From Aquatica leii (lineage: Eukaryota; Arthropoda; Insecta; Coleoptera; Lampyridae), in contig CM069432.1 in NCBI GenBank assembly GCA_035610365.1, positions 170,188,035 to 170,252,034 on the forward strand: 64,000 nucleotides of DNA. Direction: 5' to 3'. The position numbers and the translations under genes are program-made. Below, one piece after another: positions 23,927 to 35,045 of this stretch (positions are counted from its first letter, which is position 1; every line of letters begins with the position of its first letter). The notes beneath the pieces are model-generated. The model worked only from the letters and a program-made list of their open reading frames with translations. It was not told the DNA's origin and did not search any database.

Positions 23927-24256
23927 CTATACTACACCCTTTTTTATCGATGAGAGTACTTTGGTTGTGTGCTTATAAAGGTTTGTAACCCGAATTAGTT
24001 TGGTCTTTTGGAACCACCGAGGAAGGTATGAGAAAGTACAAAGTACAACACTAACTGTTGTAGGTGATGCATCTGTTGCAACTATTAGTGGCAGTTTTGG
24101 GTGGTAATGGCATACCGTTTTGAACGCATTTTTACATTCCGTATCCCAAAGGAAATTCTGTATTTTTTTAATCAAATTGTTTATGAATTTAAGTGTATGA
24201 CTTGAATTATTAAAAAATCGCTTGTAATAGTTATTTAACTTTAACGGGACTCTCAC
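23927..24256 (-). mobile_element. Ty3/gypsy fossil: RT-RNase H junction fragment
   Basis: The minus-strand reading keeps the stretch linking reverse transcriptase and RNase H: a YYKRF segment, then FLWDTECKNAF, and ATDASP with an RNase H-type aspartate. Only this 330-bp part is recognisable. It is a broken remnant with no LTRs and looks old. Confidence 0.7.
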
Positions 24257-25026
24257 CTCCGATTTTTTGTTGATTGTTTCATGTTGTTTATGGCATGAAT
24301 CTTACTATTATTTTTCTAATACGATTTTTATCTATAATAATGTCCGCAATATTGGATACTAGTGTGCAAAAATGTGCATTTTTTAAAATTTATTTTTAAA
24401 TTGTATTGATCTAACCTTTGTCAAACATTTTCCAATCGTTTTAAATATGTTTAACAGGGGGAAGTAATGCATGTGTCATCAATAAAAACAGTTATTCTAG
24501 GTATGTCTTGCAGACTTTTCTATTTCACCCTAAAATATTGCTAGCGCTGATGCCACGTTGTATATTAACCGATTAGAATCAACTAAACTTTTGAGTATTT
24601 AAGGTTAATAGGTGCTTATTTTCCGAGTGGGATGAACACTTAAATGTAAATACGCTTGACCCGTGGTCATACTTGAAAAATGATCAAAAGATGATTATCG
24701 ATATGTCAGTAGGGATTCAAGATTGTTTTAAAATCTCCAAAGTATAGAATCTTGAAGTTATAGTGATGATACAAAAATGGAACACTATCAAAAAGCAACA
24801 GCTCTTGATGACTGCTTAACCGATTCAGGAAAATCTAACAAACAGAGTGATTGAAATTTTAATGAGCTCACTCAGTATTGAACATGAATTAGAGACGAGG
24901 CCTAGGTTTTTTTAATGTTTACACTCATCCAAGTTTAACAGTTAAGCAATTAATAGTTATTCGTGTCAAGAAATGTTTTTGAGCGAGACTGTCAAATATA
25001 ATTTAGCATGAACATTTGTTTGTATA
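24257..25026. other. Unassigned sequence
   Basis: Between 24630 and 24900 the plus strand has short peptide-like stretches (e.g. LDPWSYLKNDQKMIIDM) interrupted by stops; I do not recognise the family. Otherwise AT-rich. Confidence 0.35.
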
Positions 25027-25737
25027 CAGGGTATAACTGATATAAAGCATAATCTTTTAATGGGGGGGGGGGGGTAGCTGTAATGATTTGAAGCATATTT
25101 TTATTATAATAAACATATGGTCTCTTCCTGATAGTTTTTAAGAAAATCTAATGTCAATTTTTAAATACGTCTCTGGTTGAACCTGAATGCAAGTAGCGTG
25201 TAATCCAGGTCAAGATACTTTAATAGTAAACAGCACGTACCAACCGTATCTAAAAGTGATAATGGTTGTTTTGTTAACGGTACAGGTTTTATTGCACTCA
25301 CACAAAATAAATTCATGCAGTAATATTTACAATTTGTTGTTCTGTCCATACTGTCTTTGTCTGTAAAGTTGTTATCATATCCTCGTTTGTCTGTTTAATT
25401 TTTGTGTAACTTTTTTATCAGATGCATGATTGCATTTTAATTTGATACTTAATGTTTTTTTGCAACGTCATCAAGGGATAAAGAACTAGTTTGTACAAAT
25501 AGTCTTGACACTGAACTTTGTTGCAGTAGTCACAATTTTCTAAACTTGCATTTTTAAAAGCATGTTCTATTTTATTGATATAATACGAAACAGGTTCGTA
25601 CTTAATAAGTTATTGTAATGAAAATTTTACGAAAAAATTTTGGAATGTTAGACCACCATCTTCATAAAGCAAATGTGTTCGAAATCATCGTAGCTACCCC
25701 CTATTAAGAGATTATGCGTTATATCGGTTACACCCTG
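25027..25737. mobile_element. Mariner-type MITE (711 bp) with ACAGGGTGTAAC-like ends
   Basis: The left end CAGGGTATAACTGATATAAA and the right end, ending ATATCGGTTACACCCTG, form inverted repeats of about 70 bp with scattered mismatches. TA flanks both ends (25025-25026, 25738-25739). A run of 13 Gs (25062-25074) lies within the left repeat where the right end has only five. No transposase is recognised. Confidence 0.75.
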
Positions 25738-25739
25738 TA

Positions 25740-26564
25740 TACATATATGTACACACATATACAGCATGTTCTATATATACTAACGAAAAATTACTTTAGA
25801 CTTATTTTTTCAAGTGTTTGAACAATTGATTTCTAAACGGAAACGTTCTTGTTAAAATAATGAAAACACAGTTTACGAGTGCATTATTTTTCGGCGAATA
25901 AGCAATTTCCAGCGGAGTCAATTGTTTTGTTTTATTTTAGTAAAATGTATTTTCTTTTGCTGTTTGACATTTAAGGTATTCTGGTTTATTATAAGTTTAA
26001 AGACCATTAAAGCATTACCGCTGTAAACTCTATTATGCGAACCCAACATACAAAGAACAACTTAAATTAAACTTTTAACGTTTAATTTTTTTTTAATTAT
26101 TACAACCAACTTTTTTTATACGAAATAATAATCAGGTTAAGAATGTTAGTAGTATTATTTACACAAAACTATACATACATTTTAATTAATTTTTTTTTTC
26201 AATTTTTTGAATACGATTTGCTTAGGAACAAATTTAGCTACTTTTTTATATTATTATAATCATATAAATAAACTCATCTTATCAGGTTGAATTTTCAGTA
26301 ATTTTGTGTATTTTGAAATATTGCTTAACTTCAGATTTTTTTAAAGATATTCATTTAAGTTGAATTTAAAGTATTTCTACAATTTCTATATAAAGCAATT
26401 AACATAAAAGTTATTATTCTGTAATTGTAATAATAGGTAATAATTAAAAACTTACGAACTAGAATAATGATTAAAATTACAGCGACTTAAAAAGCTTATT
26501 TGTGCACAAATATTAGAATTATGTTTAATAGTAAAATAATTAATTAAATTCATCTTATCTCAAC
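25740..26564. other. AT-rich sequence without recognised gene
   Basis: Very AT-rich; nothing recognised. Confidence 0.45.
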
Positions 26565-29500
26565 TCTCGACAGGCGAAGAAATACCTACTCACGGACAAG
26601 TCAAAGTAACCATTGGTTTGGGAAATAGAGTACTCGACCATCAAGTATTGATAGCCGACATCACGGAAAAAGTTATCTTGGGAATGGACGTTATAAAAAA
26701 GTATGGGTTCCATTTGGATATGAAGAACTATGCTCTGAAGATCGACAATGAAGAAATTCCTTTTCATTCGTCAGATAATGCAGCCGTGCGAGTCTTATTG
26801 AGTGAAGACGTCACTCTGCCTGCAAGGACTAAAAGTGTTGTGATGGCACGCTTGGATGGAAATCTCCGAGAAAGCTACATTCGCGCGATTGAACCAATGG
26901 AGGGCGACTTAGTTGAAAAGGGACGACTCATTGGCAGATCTTTAGTACGAGTGAAAAATACGATGCCAGTAAAGATCTTAAATATCAACCAAGATCCAGT
27001 AACGTTGAAAAAGAAGACCGTAGTAGGCCAATGCATGCCAGTTTGTCAAATTATGAGATGCGTGAAGTCTAACCAAGATACGTCGCCGATGAAGTGCGCA
27101 CAACATCTATTGGACATTCTTACCTCCAAATGGCAAAACCTCATCCAAGACCAGCTGGCTAAAGTTAAAGTGTTGATCCACAGATGTGTTCGTGCTGAAG
27201 AGTGATTCTAAAGGAAGAACTTAAGTGGTGAAACATAAAATTAATACCGGAGACGCTCGGCCGATACGACTTTCTTTGGCGAAAAGAGAAGAAACCGAAC
27301 AAATAATTACGGATATGGAGAGAGAAGGCGTGATTGAATTTTCAAATAGCTCATGGGCGTCCCTAGTGGTACTCGTAAAGAAGCAAGATGGATCAACGAG
27401 GTTTTGCGTAGACTACAGACAGCTAAACAACAGCTACCCTTTACCCAGAATTGACGATACGTTAGACACCTTGTCAGGATCCCAATGGTTTTTTACGATA
27501 GATTTAAAAAGTAGTGGTAGGTAGAATTGGAATCCAAAGATAGTGAAAAAACAGCTTTTACGATTGGAACTAGTTTGTGGCAGTTTACTGTGATGCCTTT
27601 CGGCGTGTGTAACGCTCCATCAACTTTCGAGCGTTTAATGGAGACCATTTTGCGCGGATTGTCTTGGAAGACGTGCTTGGTTTACCTAGACGACGTGATC
27701 GCGGTTGGAAGGTCGTTTGAAGAATACTTAAACAACTTGAAAGAAGTGTTCCAGTGACTACGTGGAGCAAATCTCAAACTGAGTCCAAACAAATGCCACG
27801 TATTTAAGAAGGAACTGCAATCCCTTGGCAACGTCGTATATAGATGGAGTAAAGGTCCGAAGTTTCCTTGGGTTGTGCACCTATTATATACGATTTTTAC
27901 CCGGATTTGCAAATTTGACGAAATTGACCGAAGAAAGAGCAAAATTTAGAGAATAAAGACTGCAAAAATGCTTTACATCAACTAAAACAAGCCTTAGTCA
28001 CTTCGCCGATTTTAAGTTATTCAAGAGAAGATGGAAAATTTGTTCAGGATACCGACGCGGTTCTTTCGCAGGTTCAAGATGGACAAGAAAAAGTCCTTGC
28101 CTATTTTAAAAATATTTTGTCAAGACCAGCAGTCGTCAAGTCCATAGAACATTTCTACAAATATTTGTATGGACGAAAATTTTTATTGAGAACGGATCAC
28201 GCCGCTTTAAAATGGGTATTGCAGTTCTGTAACCCGGAAGGACAAGTAGCAAGATGGATCGAGAAACTGCAAGAGTATGACTATGACACAGAACACCGTG
28301 CCGGAAGCAGTCATTGGAACGCTGATGCCTTATTCAGAAGACCATGTCCGGCGACTGCAGTCATTGTTGAAGAAAAAGTCGAATGCCTCCGGAGAATTGG
28401 TATGGTTGATGACGAGTGGGAACCTGAACAGTTGCGTCGCGAACAAGAAAACGATTTTGAAATAAGACTACTTCTTAACTGGAAAGAAATCCGCCGACGA
28501 CCTAACTGGGAAGAAGTGAGTGCTTTGGGCAGAAATATCAAAAGCGTACTGGGCGCAGTGGGACTCTTTGATAGTAGAAGACGGTCTTCTTAAGCGATCC
28601 CTAGAGAGCGTCGAGGGCACGGGACAGACTACAGTTGGTAGTGCCAAAGAGCCGGGTGTCAAAAGTGTTGATACATCTCTATAATGTACACCAGGACGAC
28701 ACTTTGGCATAAAGAAGACATTGGAGAAAGTTCGAGAAAGATTCTACTAGGTGAACTGGAAAGAGGTCGTCATGAAATGGTGCCGTAACTGCACGGTCAA
28801 GCAACAACTTAGGAAGCTCTTTAGAAAGAGTAGCGATTGTTATTGCAGGACTATTCCTAGAATCGGATTCGGGAAATAAATGCATCCTGGTGGCGATAGA
28901 TTATTTGACGAAATGGACGGAGGCTTAGGCCATAACCAATCAAGAAGCAGGTACAGTCGTAGACGTATTAGTGAAAGCGTTTTTCTGCAGGTTTGTACTT
29001 TGAGTCTGGGCTGTTTTAAGCAGTTTGCCGACTGTTGGGAAAACTAGAAAAACGCCTCTATATCCTCAATATGATGGCATGGTTGAGCGAATGTCGAACA
29101 ATGGGAAAATACTTAGCCAAAGTAGTGTCCGAACACCAAAGAGACTGGGATTAGTACTTGCACCTGACGGCATATTGATTATCTGTTCACGAAAGCACAG
29201 GTTAATCACCATCCTGTGTGATGCTCGGTCCTGAAATACGACTGCCATGCAACCTCCAATTTCGACGAAGTCCGGAAGAAGTTGCTGTAGAAGACTACGT
29301 CAGCAAGCTGATCAAGATGCTAGACGAAGTAAATGAGGAGGTCCGTAAAAACACACAAATTGCCAGCGACAGAATAAAGAGTAGATATGACGTTAAGGCA
29401 CAAAATGGTGGGTTTTAATCTGGCGACATGGTATGGTTGTATAATCTCAAAAAAGACGTGATTTGTCGCCGAAGCTGTAGAGGCAATGGGAGGGTCCTTA

Positions 29501-30172
29501 TGAAGTCGTGCAGCCTATTAATGACGCTAAAAGTGCTTCACATCGATCGTCTAGCCCCGTTTGCTAGCGATAACCACATTACGCAAGTTCCAGTCCGAAC
29601 TAGAATAATACCTATCAGAACCAGAAGTCAAGTCAAAGGAGTGGACTTTGCTAAGTTTATGAGCATATACGGAGGTTTTGGAAAAGCTAGGTTAGGAGTT
29701 ACAACCGATGAACAACAAGACCTGTTCCAAACACAAAAAGATTACGCCATTGCACATTGCGTGAGCGAAGATCTTGACATGTCCAGAACAGTTGCAGTCG
29801 TATTTAAAAAGAAATTTGGGCAGCTGGATGAACTACGACGACAGCAACCGGCAGTCGGAAAAGTTATAAGACTACGCGGTGACAGGCGCTTCACGTAGCA
29901 ATCCGTTATACGAAAATCTCTGGCGAACATTATGGAATCTTAAGAGAGAAATGGAGTTCCACCATGTTAAGAAGTTGGCAGTACCCAAGCTTGGTTGTGG
30001 CTTAGATCAACTGAATTGGAGAACAGTTCGAAACATGTTGGTGGTCGTCTTCCGAGGAACAGGCGTTGAAGTGTTGGTCTGCAGTTGCCAACCAAGGAGA
30101 ATATCGAGTCAGAAAAAGTCTATTGACTGCTATTTTTATGGTCAAGGAAGTTGCCGAAATGGAGAGAGCTGA
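26565..30172 (+). mobile_element. Ty3/gypsy fossil with a macro domain at the 3' end
   Basis: A 5'-truncated, plus-strand pol region. In order: a retropepsin-like protease end (LGMDVIKKYGFHLDM, about 26680), reverse transcriptase ([20 protein letters not shown], about 27690), RNase H (about 28120-28320), integrase (about 28690-29420), an integrase tail ending in VLHIDRLAPF, and then a domain like the macro protein OARD1 (29730-30130). Gag and LTRs were not found. The copy is broken, with roughly ten or more breaks. Codon usage is less AT-rich than the surroundings, as expected for an insertion of moderate age. Confidence 0.88.
29428..30160 (+). mobile_element. Macro (OARD1-like) domain attached to the gypsy integrase tail
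   Basis: An open frame at 29428-29898 starts in the integrase tail (VLHIDRLAPF) and runs without interruption into AIAHCVSEDLDM and VVFKKKFGQLDELRRQQP, which I recognise as the first half of OARD1/TARG1-type macro domains. Further macro motifs (PKLGCGLDQLNW, about 29975-30020) follow downstream. OARD1 enzymes remove ADP-ribose from acidic residues and deacetylate O-acetyl-ADP-ribose. Such a domain is not a standard part of Ty3/gypsy elements, so this looks like a captured host gene. The copy is a fossil and is broken here too. Confidence 0.8.
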
Positions 30173-30174
30173 GT

Positions 30175-30755
30175 AGAATATGGACGACGCAACCTTGAAC
30201 TTTCACTTCCATTGACGTCATTACTGACATCGGGTAAACGTAGACAAGTTTCTTTTGCGAAGGTTTTTTTCTCTCTTTTACATTTTCTCTTCTTTTTATT
30301 TTGATGGACACGTTAAAAACTGTTTTATATAATTTTTTTCTAAAAACACAATTAACCTGAAGAAATAAAAATACAGTATATTAATGTGCCCAACAACACG
30401 TTGATTATGTCAATATTATAATCTGTTTAATGAAGTCTCCAAATGTTACAAGGTTACAATTGCTTAAAATTAAAAGCAAACATTGCAAGAACAAATTTTT
30501 TGCTGTTGTATTCTATTTGCTAAATCAAAGTTATTCGAAAATCATACATATAGGAATATACGTTTATCAGAAGTTTAGAACACGTTTAAAAATAGTGAAT
30601 AAAATGAAGACTTATTTTACATCTCAACTGGACAATCTAGAAAAATGTGATTATAATTTTTACGAATTTATTGAAAATGTAGTTATACTACTTATATACC
30701 TAAATAATGATAATTTTTGTAGTAAACACGTGATTGCCAACAGATAAACTTTTAA
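30175..30755. other. AT-rich sequence; one unassigned open frame
   Basis: A 105-codon frame at 30430-30747 (+) reads lysine- and tyrosine-rich (e.g. MKTYFTSQLDNLEKCDYNFY) with no recognisable domain. It ends just before the hammerhead element. It may be chance in AT-rich DNA or a decayed gene. Confidence 0.3.
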
Positions 30756-30939
30756 TTTAATGATTAATTCAAAAGTGTTTGATGGCAGAGCCATCTCATA
30801 GTATAATTTTACTATGTGTCTAAAGTTAACTGTAAATAGTTATAAACGACGGTAAACACGTTGAATTAGTTTAACACCCGCGAAATTCAAAATCTGCTTT
30901 GAATAATTCGTCGGGATAAAAATTGTGGGAACTACATTA

Positions 30940-31001
30940 GAGTGTATCTCCTACTGCTGATGAGCTCCAAAAGAGCGAATCGGCCGTCCAGTAGTTCACT
31001 C
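30940..31001 (+). ncRNA. Hammerhead ribozyme, copy 1 (type I)
   Basis: The core CTGATGA (30957-30963) is followed by stem II GCTC/GAGC with loop CAAAA, then GAA, a very short stem III closed by GGCC, and the cleavage triplet GTC with the predicted cut after C30988. Stem I is CTACTG/CAGTAG, then an internal loop, then GAGTG/CACTC, as in natural type I hammerheads with a loop-loop contact. In this copy the base after GAA is T instead of A, so the closing pair with the T of GTC is lost. Short stem III versions usually act as dimers, consistent with the tandem copy. Confidence 0.9.
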
Positions 31002-31281
31002 TGGTGGCGTTTACACAATTGCATTGACATTGCTTACCCCCAATGTCCTTTTACGTTGTGGTTTTATCCCGACGAATTATTCAAAGCAGATTTTGAATTT
31101 CGCGAGTGTTAAACTAATTCAACGTGTTTACCGTCGTTTATAGCTATTTACAGTTAACTTTAGACACATAGTAAAATTATACTATGAGATGGCTCTGCCA
31201 TCAAACACTTTTGAATTGTAACTTCGTCAAACTTAAATAAAAGCTATAAGGGGCATCAATGCAGTTGTGGGAACTACATTA

Positions 31282-31343
31282 GAGTGTATCTCCTACTGCC
31301 GATGAGCTCCAAAAGAGCGAAACGGCCGTCCAGTAGTTCACTC
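31282..31343 (+). ncRNA. Hammerhead ribozyme, copy 2 (type I)
   Basis: The structure is the same as copy 1, 342 bp downstream, with GAAA and the ACGGCCGT stem III intact and predicted cleavage after C31330. Its core reads CCGATGA instead of CTGATGA, so the conserved U4 position is C, which should weaken or abolish cleavage in this copy. Confidence 0.88.
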
Positions 31344-31507
31344 TGGTGGCGTTTACACAATTGCATTGACATTGCTTACCCCCAATGTCCTTTTACGTTG
31401 TGGTTTTATCCCGACGAATTATTCAAAGCAGATTTTGAATTTCGCGGGTGTTAAACTAATTCAACGTGTTTATCGTCGTTTATAGCTATTTACAGTTTGA
31501 TGATTAA

Positions 31508-32019
31508 CTAAAAAGAACGAAAAAAAATTTTTAGCAAAAACAATTCCACAATTTAATATTATTAAATTAAGACAATGAACTAGTTAAAAAAGCAAAATTG
31601 CTAAATTAACATAAATTAATCAAAAACGTGTAAAATATGAAATTTTGCTTGTAGTTAGTAATTACAGTCAATAACAATTTTAATAAGCGATTTTTTACAG
31701 AATACTGAGAGCAAGAGGGAAAGAATATGAAAGTACCGACCACTAGAGAACTTCCGAACAACCCCAACACGAAGGATGCTGTAGAAAAAATGATATGATT
31801 ATTAATTATATGATAATAAAATTTAAAAATAAAATTTTACAAGTCCATCTTGTTGTTCAGTAATTAAAAAACCAATTGTATACAACAATTGACCGTTTAA
31901 CGTTAGCAAACTTTGTGGTCTAGTGGTGAACTCGCCGCTTAGTAACCGAGTTTCTTACTCAAACATCAAACTGGCAGTCCTTATGATGCATAAGAAAATA
32001 CCGATGAGGTAAAATGAAA
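31508..32019. other. AT-rich sequence without recognised gene
   Basis: No gene is recognised. TGGTCTAGTGG at 31916-31926 resembles a tRNA A box, but no matching B box follows at the usual distance. Confidence 0.4.
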
Positions 32020-32260
32020 AAGAAGGAATGTGAGAGAAAAATAGAGAACTTTTACGAAAAACAACTTATTCACGTTTCTCTCCGAGGTCAATGGTGAGTA
32101 AATCAGAAAGTCATCCTTATGACGCATAAAAAATTACCGGTTGTACCATGACGTAAAATAAAAAAAAAGAGAAAATGTAAGAGAGAAAAAAAAATCACTG
32201 TGAGAGAGAAAGAAACTTTCCCAAAAAAAACTTGTTTATGTTTCCTCCGAGGTCAGTAAA
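31977..32260. repeat. Degenerate direct duplication, GA-rich
   Basis: GTCCTTATGATGCATAAG...CTCCGAGGTCAATGG (31977-32095) recurs as ATCCTTATGACGCATAAA...CTCCGAGGTCAGTAA (32114-32260). Each copy contains GAGAGAAA runs that resemble GAGA-factor sites. The duplication ends directly before the heat-shock promoter-like region. Confidence 0.65.
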
Positions 32261-32393
32261 GACGTCAGTGAAAGTGAATGTTCAAGTTTGCTTCGTCTAT
32301 ATTCTACTGAGCTGCTATCGCCACGATCCTTTCTACCGGTGTTGCATCTAGTTTCCTGTTCTAGTACAGAACAGTCTTATGAAGTGGTCAGTG

Positions 32394-32508
32394 AAACGTT
32401 CGAGAAATTATTGTTAAGTTCGAGAGCGTTCACGAAGTTTTTATCCATTTCCAGAACGTTCACCAAAGGATGTAGAAAGTTCTCGAAAGATAACAGAAAT
32501 ATATAAAA
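32394..32508 (+). promoter_or_regulatory. Heat-shock-type promoter: HSE cluster plus TATA box
   Basis: Several inverted GAA units with 2-base spacing occur within 90 bp: TTCGAGAA (32399-32406), TTCACGAA (about 32430), GAACGTTC (about 32454) and the perfect trimer GAAAGTTCTCGAA (32475-32487). TATATAAAA follows at 32500-32508, 13 bases after the trimer. GA-rich motifs lie upstream (32020-32215). This is the arrangement of insect hsp promoters. No heat-shock protein frame follows within at least 3 kb, so the transcript, if any, may be non-coding, or the promoter may be part of an LTR or other element. Confidence 0.65.
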
Positions 32509-34925
32509 ACGATTCAAAGTGAGCATAGGTCAGTGATTTGAAGTCGGCACTGTTAAGAAGATAAATAAGTGATTAACGTGTGTGTTCGAGATAAATATAA
32601 CGGAGTATAAACTTATGTGTCTTTAATGTCAGTTTTAAGATAAACAAAAGTTATTCGCGGACACTATCTTTCGAGTGATTGTACTATATAAATTAGTGTA
32701 CGTGTCTTTCTTAAATATCGTTAGATTTAATTTGTTCATGTAGTTATAAACGTGTAAATATTTTGTGTATAAATAAATTAGTTTTAAAATCCGTTACATT
32801 ATGATTCTATTAGAAACAGTAGGTTTTTTGTACCTGTCTGTTAAAATTGTATTGTTGTCCATCAAGAGAACGTCTAAAAATGCAAAATCAAACTTTTTAC
32901 TTCGCAGTTAACATGTAAGTTAAACATATTAAGGAATGTTTTAAGTACTACCTGTACTTCTTAACCGCAAATTGTACTTATTTTAATTGTTGCGTAGGAA
33001 CTAAAACAGAAAAAATTGTGTACTTATAGATTATCTTTAATAGAATATTTTAATTTTACGGGCGCGTGTATCTTATAAGTATATACGATAGAAATTTTAT
33101 TTTATTAAGCAAGAGCAAAATAAACGAACTGAAGCTAAATTTCGTAACAGCATTTCAAGAAGAAGGTAACAGAAATAAATATTAAATCCACATTTGATAT
33201 ATAAAAGAAGATTTACTTTTAATTTCAAACATTGCTTTTCTTTGTATAATTTGTAAATTGCCTTACAATTTAAAAATATGCTCGAGTTCTTTTCACTAGG
33301 TTTGTTCCATCATTTGATATTTCCTGTTCCCGAATGGTTTACTTTTTCGTTGAGTTCTCGTAGTTTGTTTAGCTTTCTTCTGATGGTCTTATTTCACGGA
33401 TCGCAAGTTTTAAGAGCTTTTCCCCACTTGATTTTGCAAAGTCCACTTTTCTATCGCAAAATCTGAAATACTCTTTAAATAAATCTATTTGTTTTGTACG
33501 CTTTATTAAATTGTTTTCGTTGACTTAATAATTTAAACATGTGTGATTACATTTTATCAACGCATTCGCCAAATCCTTGCACGCAACATTTATTCTGAAA
33601 AAATACACGAGACCGTTATCAAATCAATCTTAATCGTGGCGAAATTAATTATGTAGTATTAATCATGTAGAATTATGTGCTTATTAAGTTAATTAAAATG
33701 CAAATGTTCTTAATAAAATTTGCCGGCTAAAAATGTCTTTTAATCTCGTAAGTTTTTTCATAAACGTATATGTATTGTCAGCGCCTATTTATTTACGATT
33801 TTTTTAAAATGCAAATGTAACTTGTTTAAGGATTATAAAAATATTCAATTTGTTTTTATCAAATATTTTAGAAATGCGCGTAATTAAGTGAAAATATTAA
33901 CTGGTTCAAGGCATTTCAATTTATCGTAGTATTTTTACGTGAACACGCATGGTTTATATATATTTTTAAAAAGGATTATTGTCTAGTAGGATTCAAAAGT
34001 TATTGTTTCCCTATATGTTTAATGTTTATTTAAAAAAAAATTTATGATTTCTTATTACTTTAAATGACAGTATACAAAAGACCCCCAAGTTGCTTCTCTT
34101 TGAAACATTTTTTTTTAAATTAAATTATGTATAAATATTTAACTACGCCACATTGTTTTGTAGATTTTGATAATATAGTTTACATATACCGTATTTGATT
34201 ACGTAACAAATAATTGTCGCTTTTATTTTATTCTAGTCGACGACGTCTTGACATGATTATTGTAAATTCGACTCACGTAGTAAATTAATTCTGTAAAACT
34301 GTTATACCCGTTTAATCTTGTGTTGATGAATTTTAAAGAAATTAAGGCGTTTTATTTGAAATTCTTTTGGTCAAATGAAGTGGGAATTTGTCATACATAT
34401 TTAATAAATTTCTTACATATGATAAAAATCTGTAATTCTTTTTGTTTTGGACTGATGCGTTATTGCCTGAAAATATTCTTGATGTAGTGCTGAGCAGTGT
34501 TTTTTTTTAAGTCGTACTATTTCAATATTATTAAATCTAATTCAGTATTAAATAAAATTTGTATAGCTTAATAAATACATATATCGTTTTTTAAAAAACT
34601 TTTTGGATTTAAATTGTAAGATTTTTTTTGTCGTTCTCTACTAATTACTACTTCGGAATTACATTTTAAGTGAAATTAGTTAAAAAATTACATTACTAAT
34701 AAATTTGATATTTTTTTAAACTAATAAATGTTGGTAGAAAATTCTAACGGAAAATTATTGAATAATAATTTCGCGCAAATTAACAAAAAAAACTTATTAA
34801 GATTATGAGAAACTTCCAGGTTAGACCGCTTCGTAATGGAACTACCAGACATTTTAAGCTTGATTCTGATTTCTTCTAGTAATCCAAAACAAGGATATGA
34901 ACTTGGTCAAGTCTAAAAAGTCTGA
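32509..34925. other. AT-rich sequence downstream of the heat-shock-like promoter
   Basis: No coding region is recognised. A good splice donor (CATGTAAGTTAA) occurs near 32910. A frame at 33278-33466 (62 codons) lacks any domain. If the promoter is active, this is where a non-coding transcript or a long first intron would lie. Confidence 0.35.
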
Positions 34926-35045
34926 TGTTAGCTGACGCTGTTGTTAACTAAATCGTAGTTATTGATTTATGAATGTCGTCAGCAAAATCATTGATTTTGT
35001 ACCAATGATGACGGTTAACGACATCGTCAAGGTTAACAACGTTCT
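34926..35045. repeat. Dispersed repeat, copy 1
   Basis: About 120 bp starting TGATGTTAGCTGACGC and containing ATTGATTTTGTACCAATGAT is shared, with moderate divergence, with 41876-41975. The family is not recognised; probably MITE remnants. Confidence 0.6.

Larger units (their letters stand above)
30768..31495. mobile_element. Retrozyme/Penelope-terminus-like element with tandem hammerheads
   Basis: The element consists of an inverted partial unit (30768-30920), one full unit (30921-31263) and a second, shorter direct unit (31264-31495). Each direct unit begins TTGTGGGAACTACATTAG and includes a hammerhead ribozyme. The inverted part pairs with 31062-31217, giving a hairpin arm of about 150 bp. 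Flanks TTTAATGATTAA (30756-30767) and TTTGATGATTAA (31496-31507) look like a 12-bp target duplication with one mismatch. A partial inverted unit followed by two direct ones, plus type I hammerheads, matches the terminal repeats of Penelope-like elements and animal retrozymes; no reverse transcriptase is present. Confidence 0.8.

Noticed and set aside
27585-27942. Minus-strand frames opposite the gypsy reverse transcriptase
   Set aside because: Antisense shadows of recognisable pol sequence.
31909-31960. tRNA gene or tRNA-derived SINE
   Set aside because: TGGTCTAGTGG resembles an A box, but there is no B box and no cloverleaf can be drawn.
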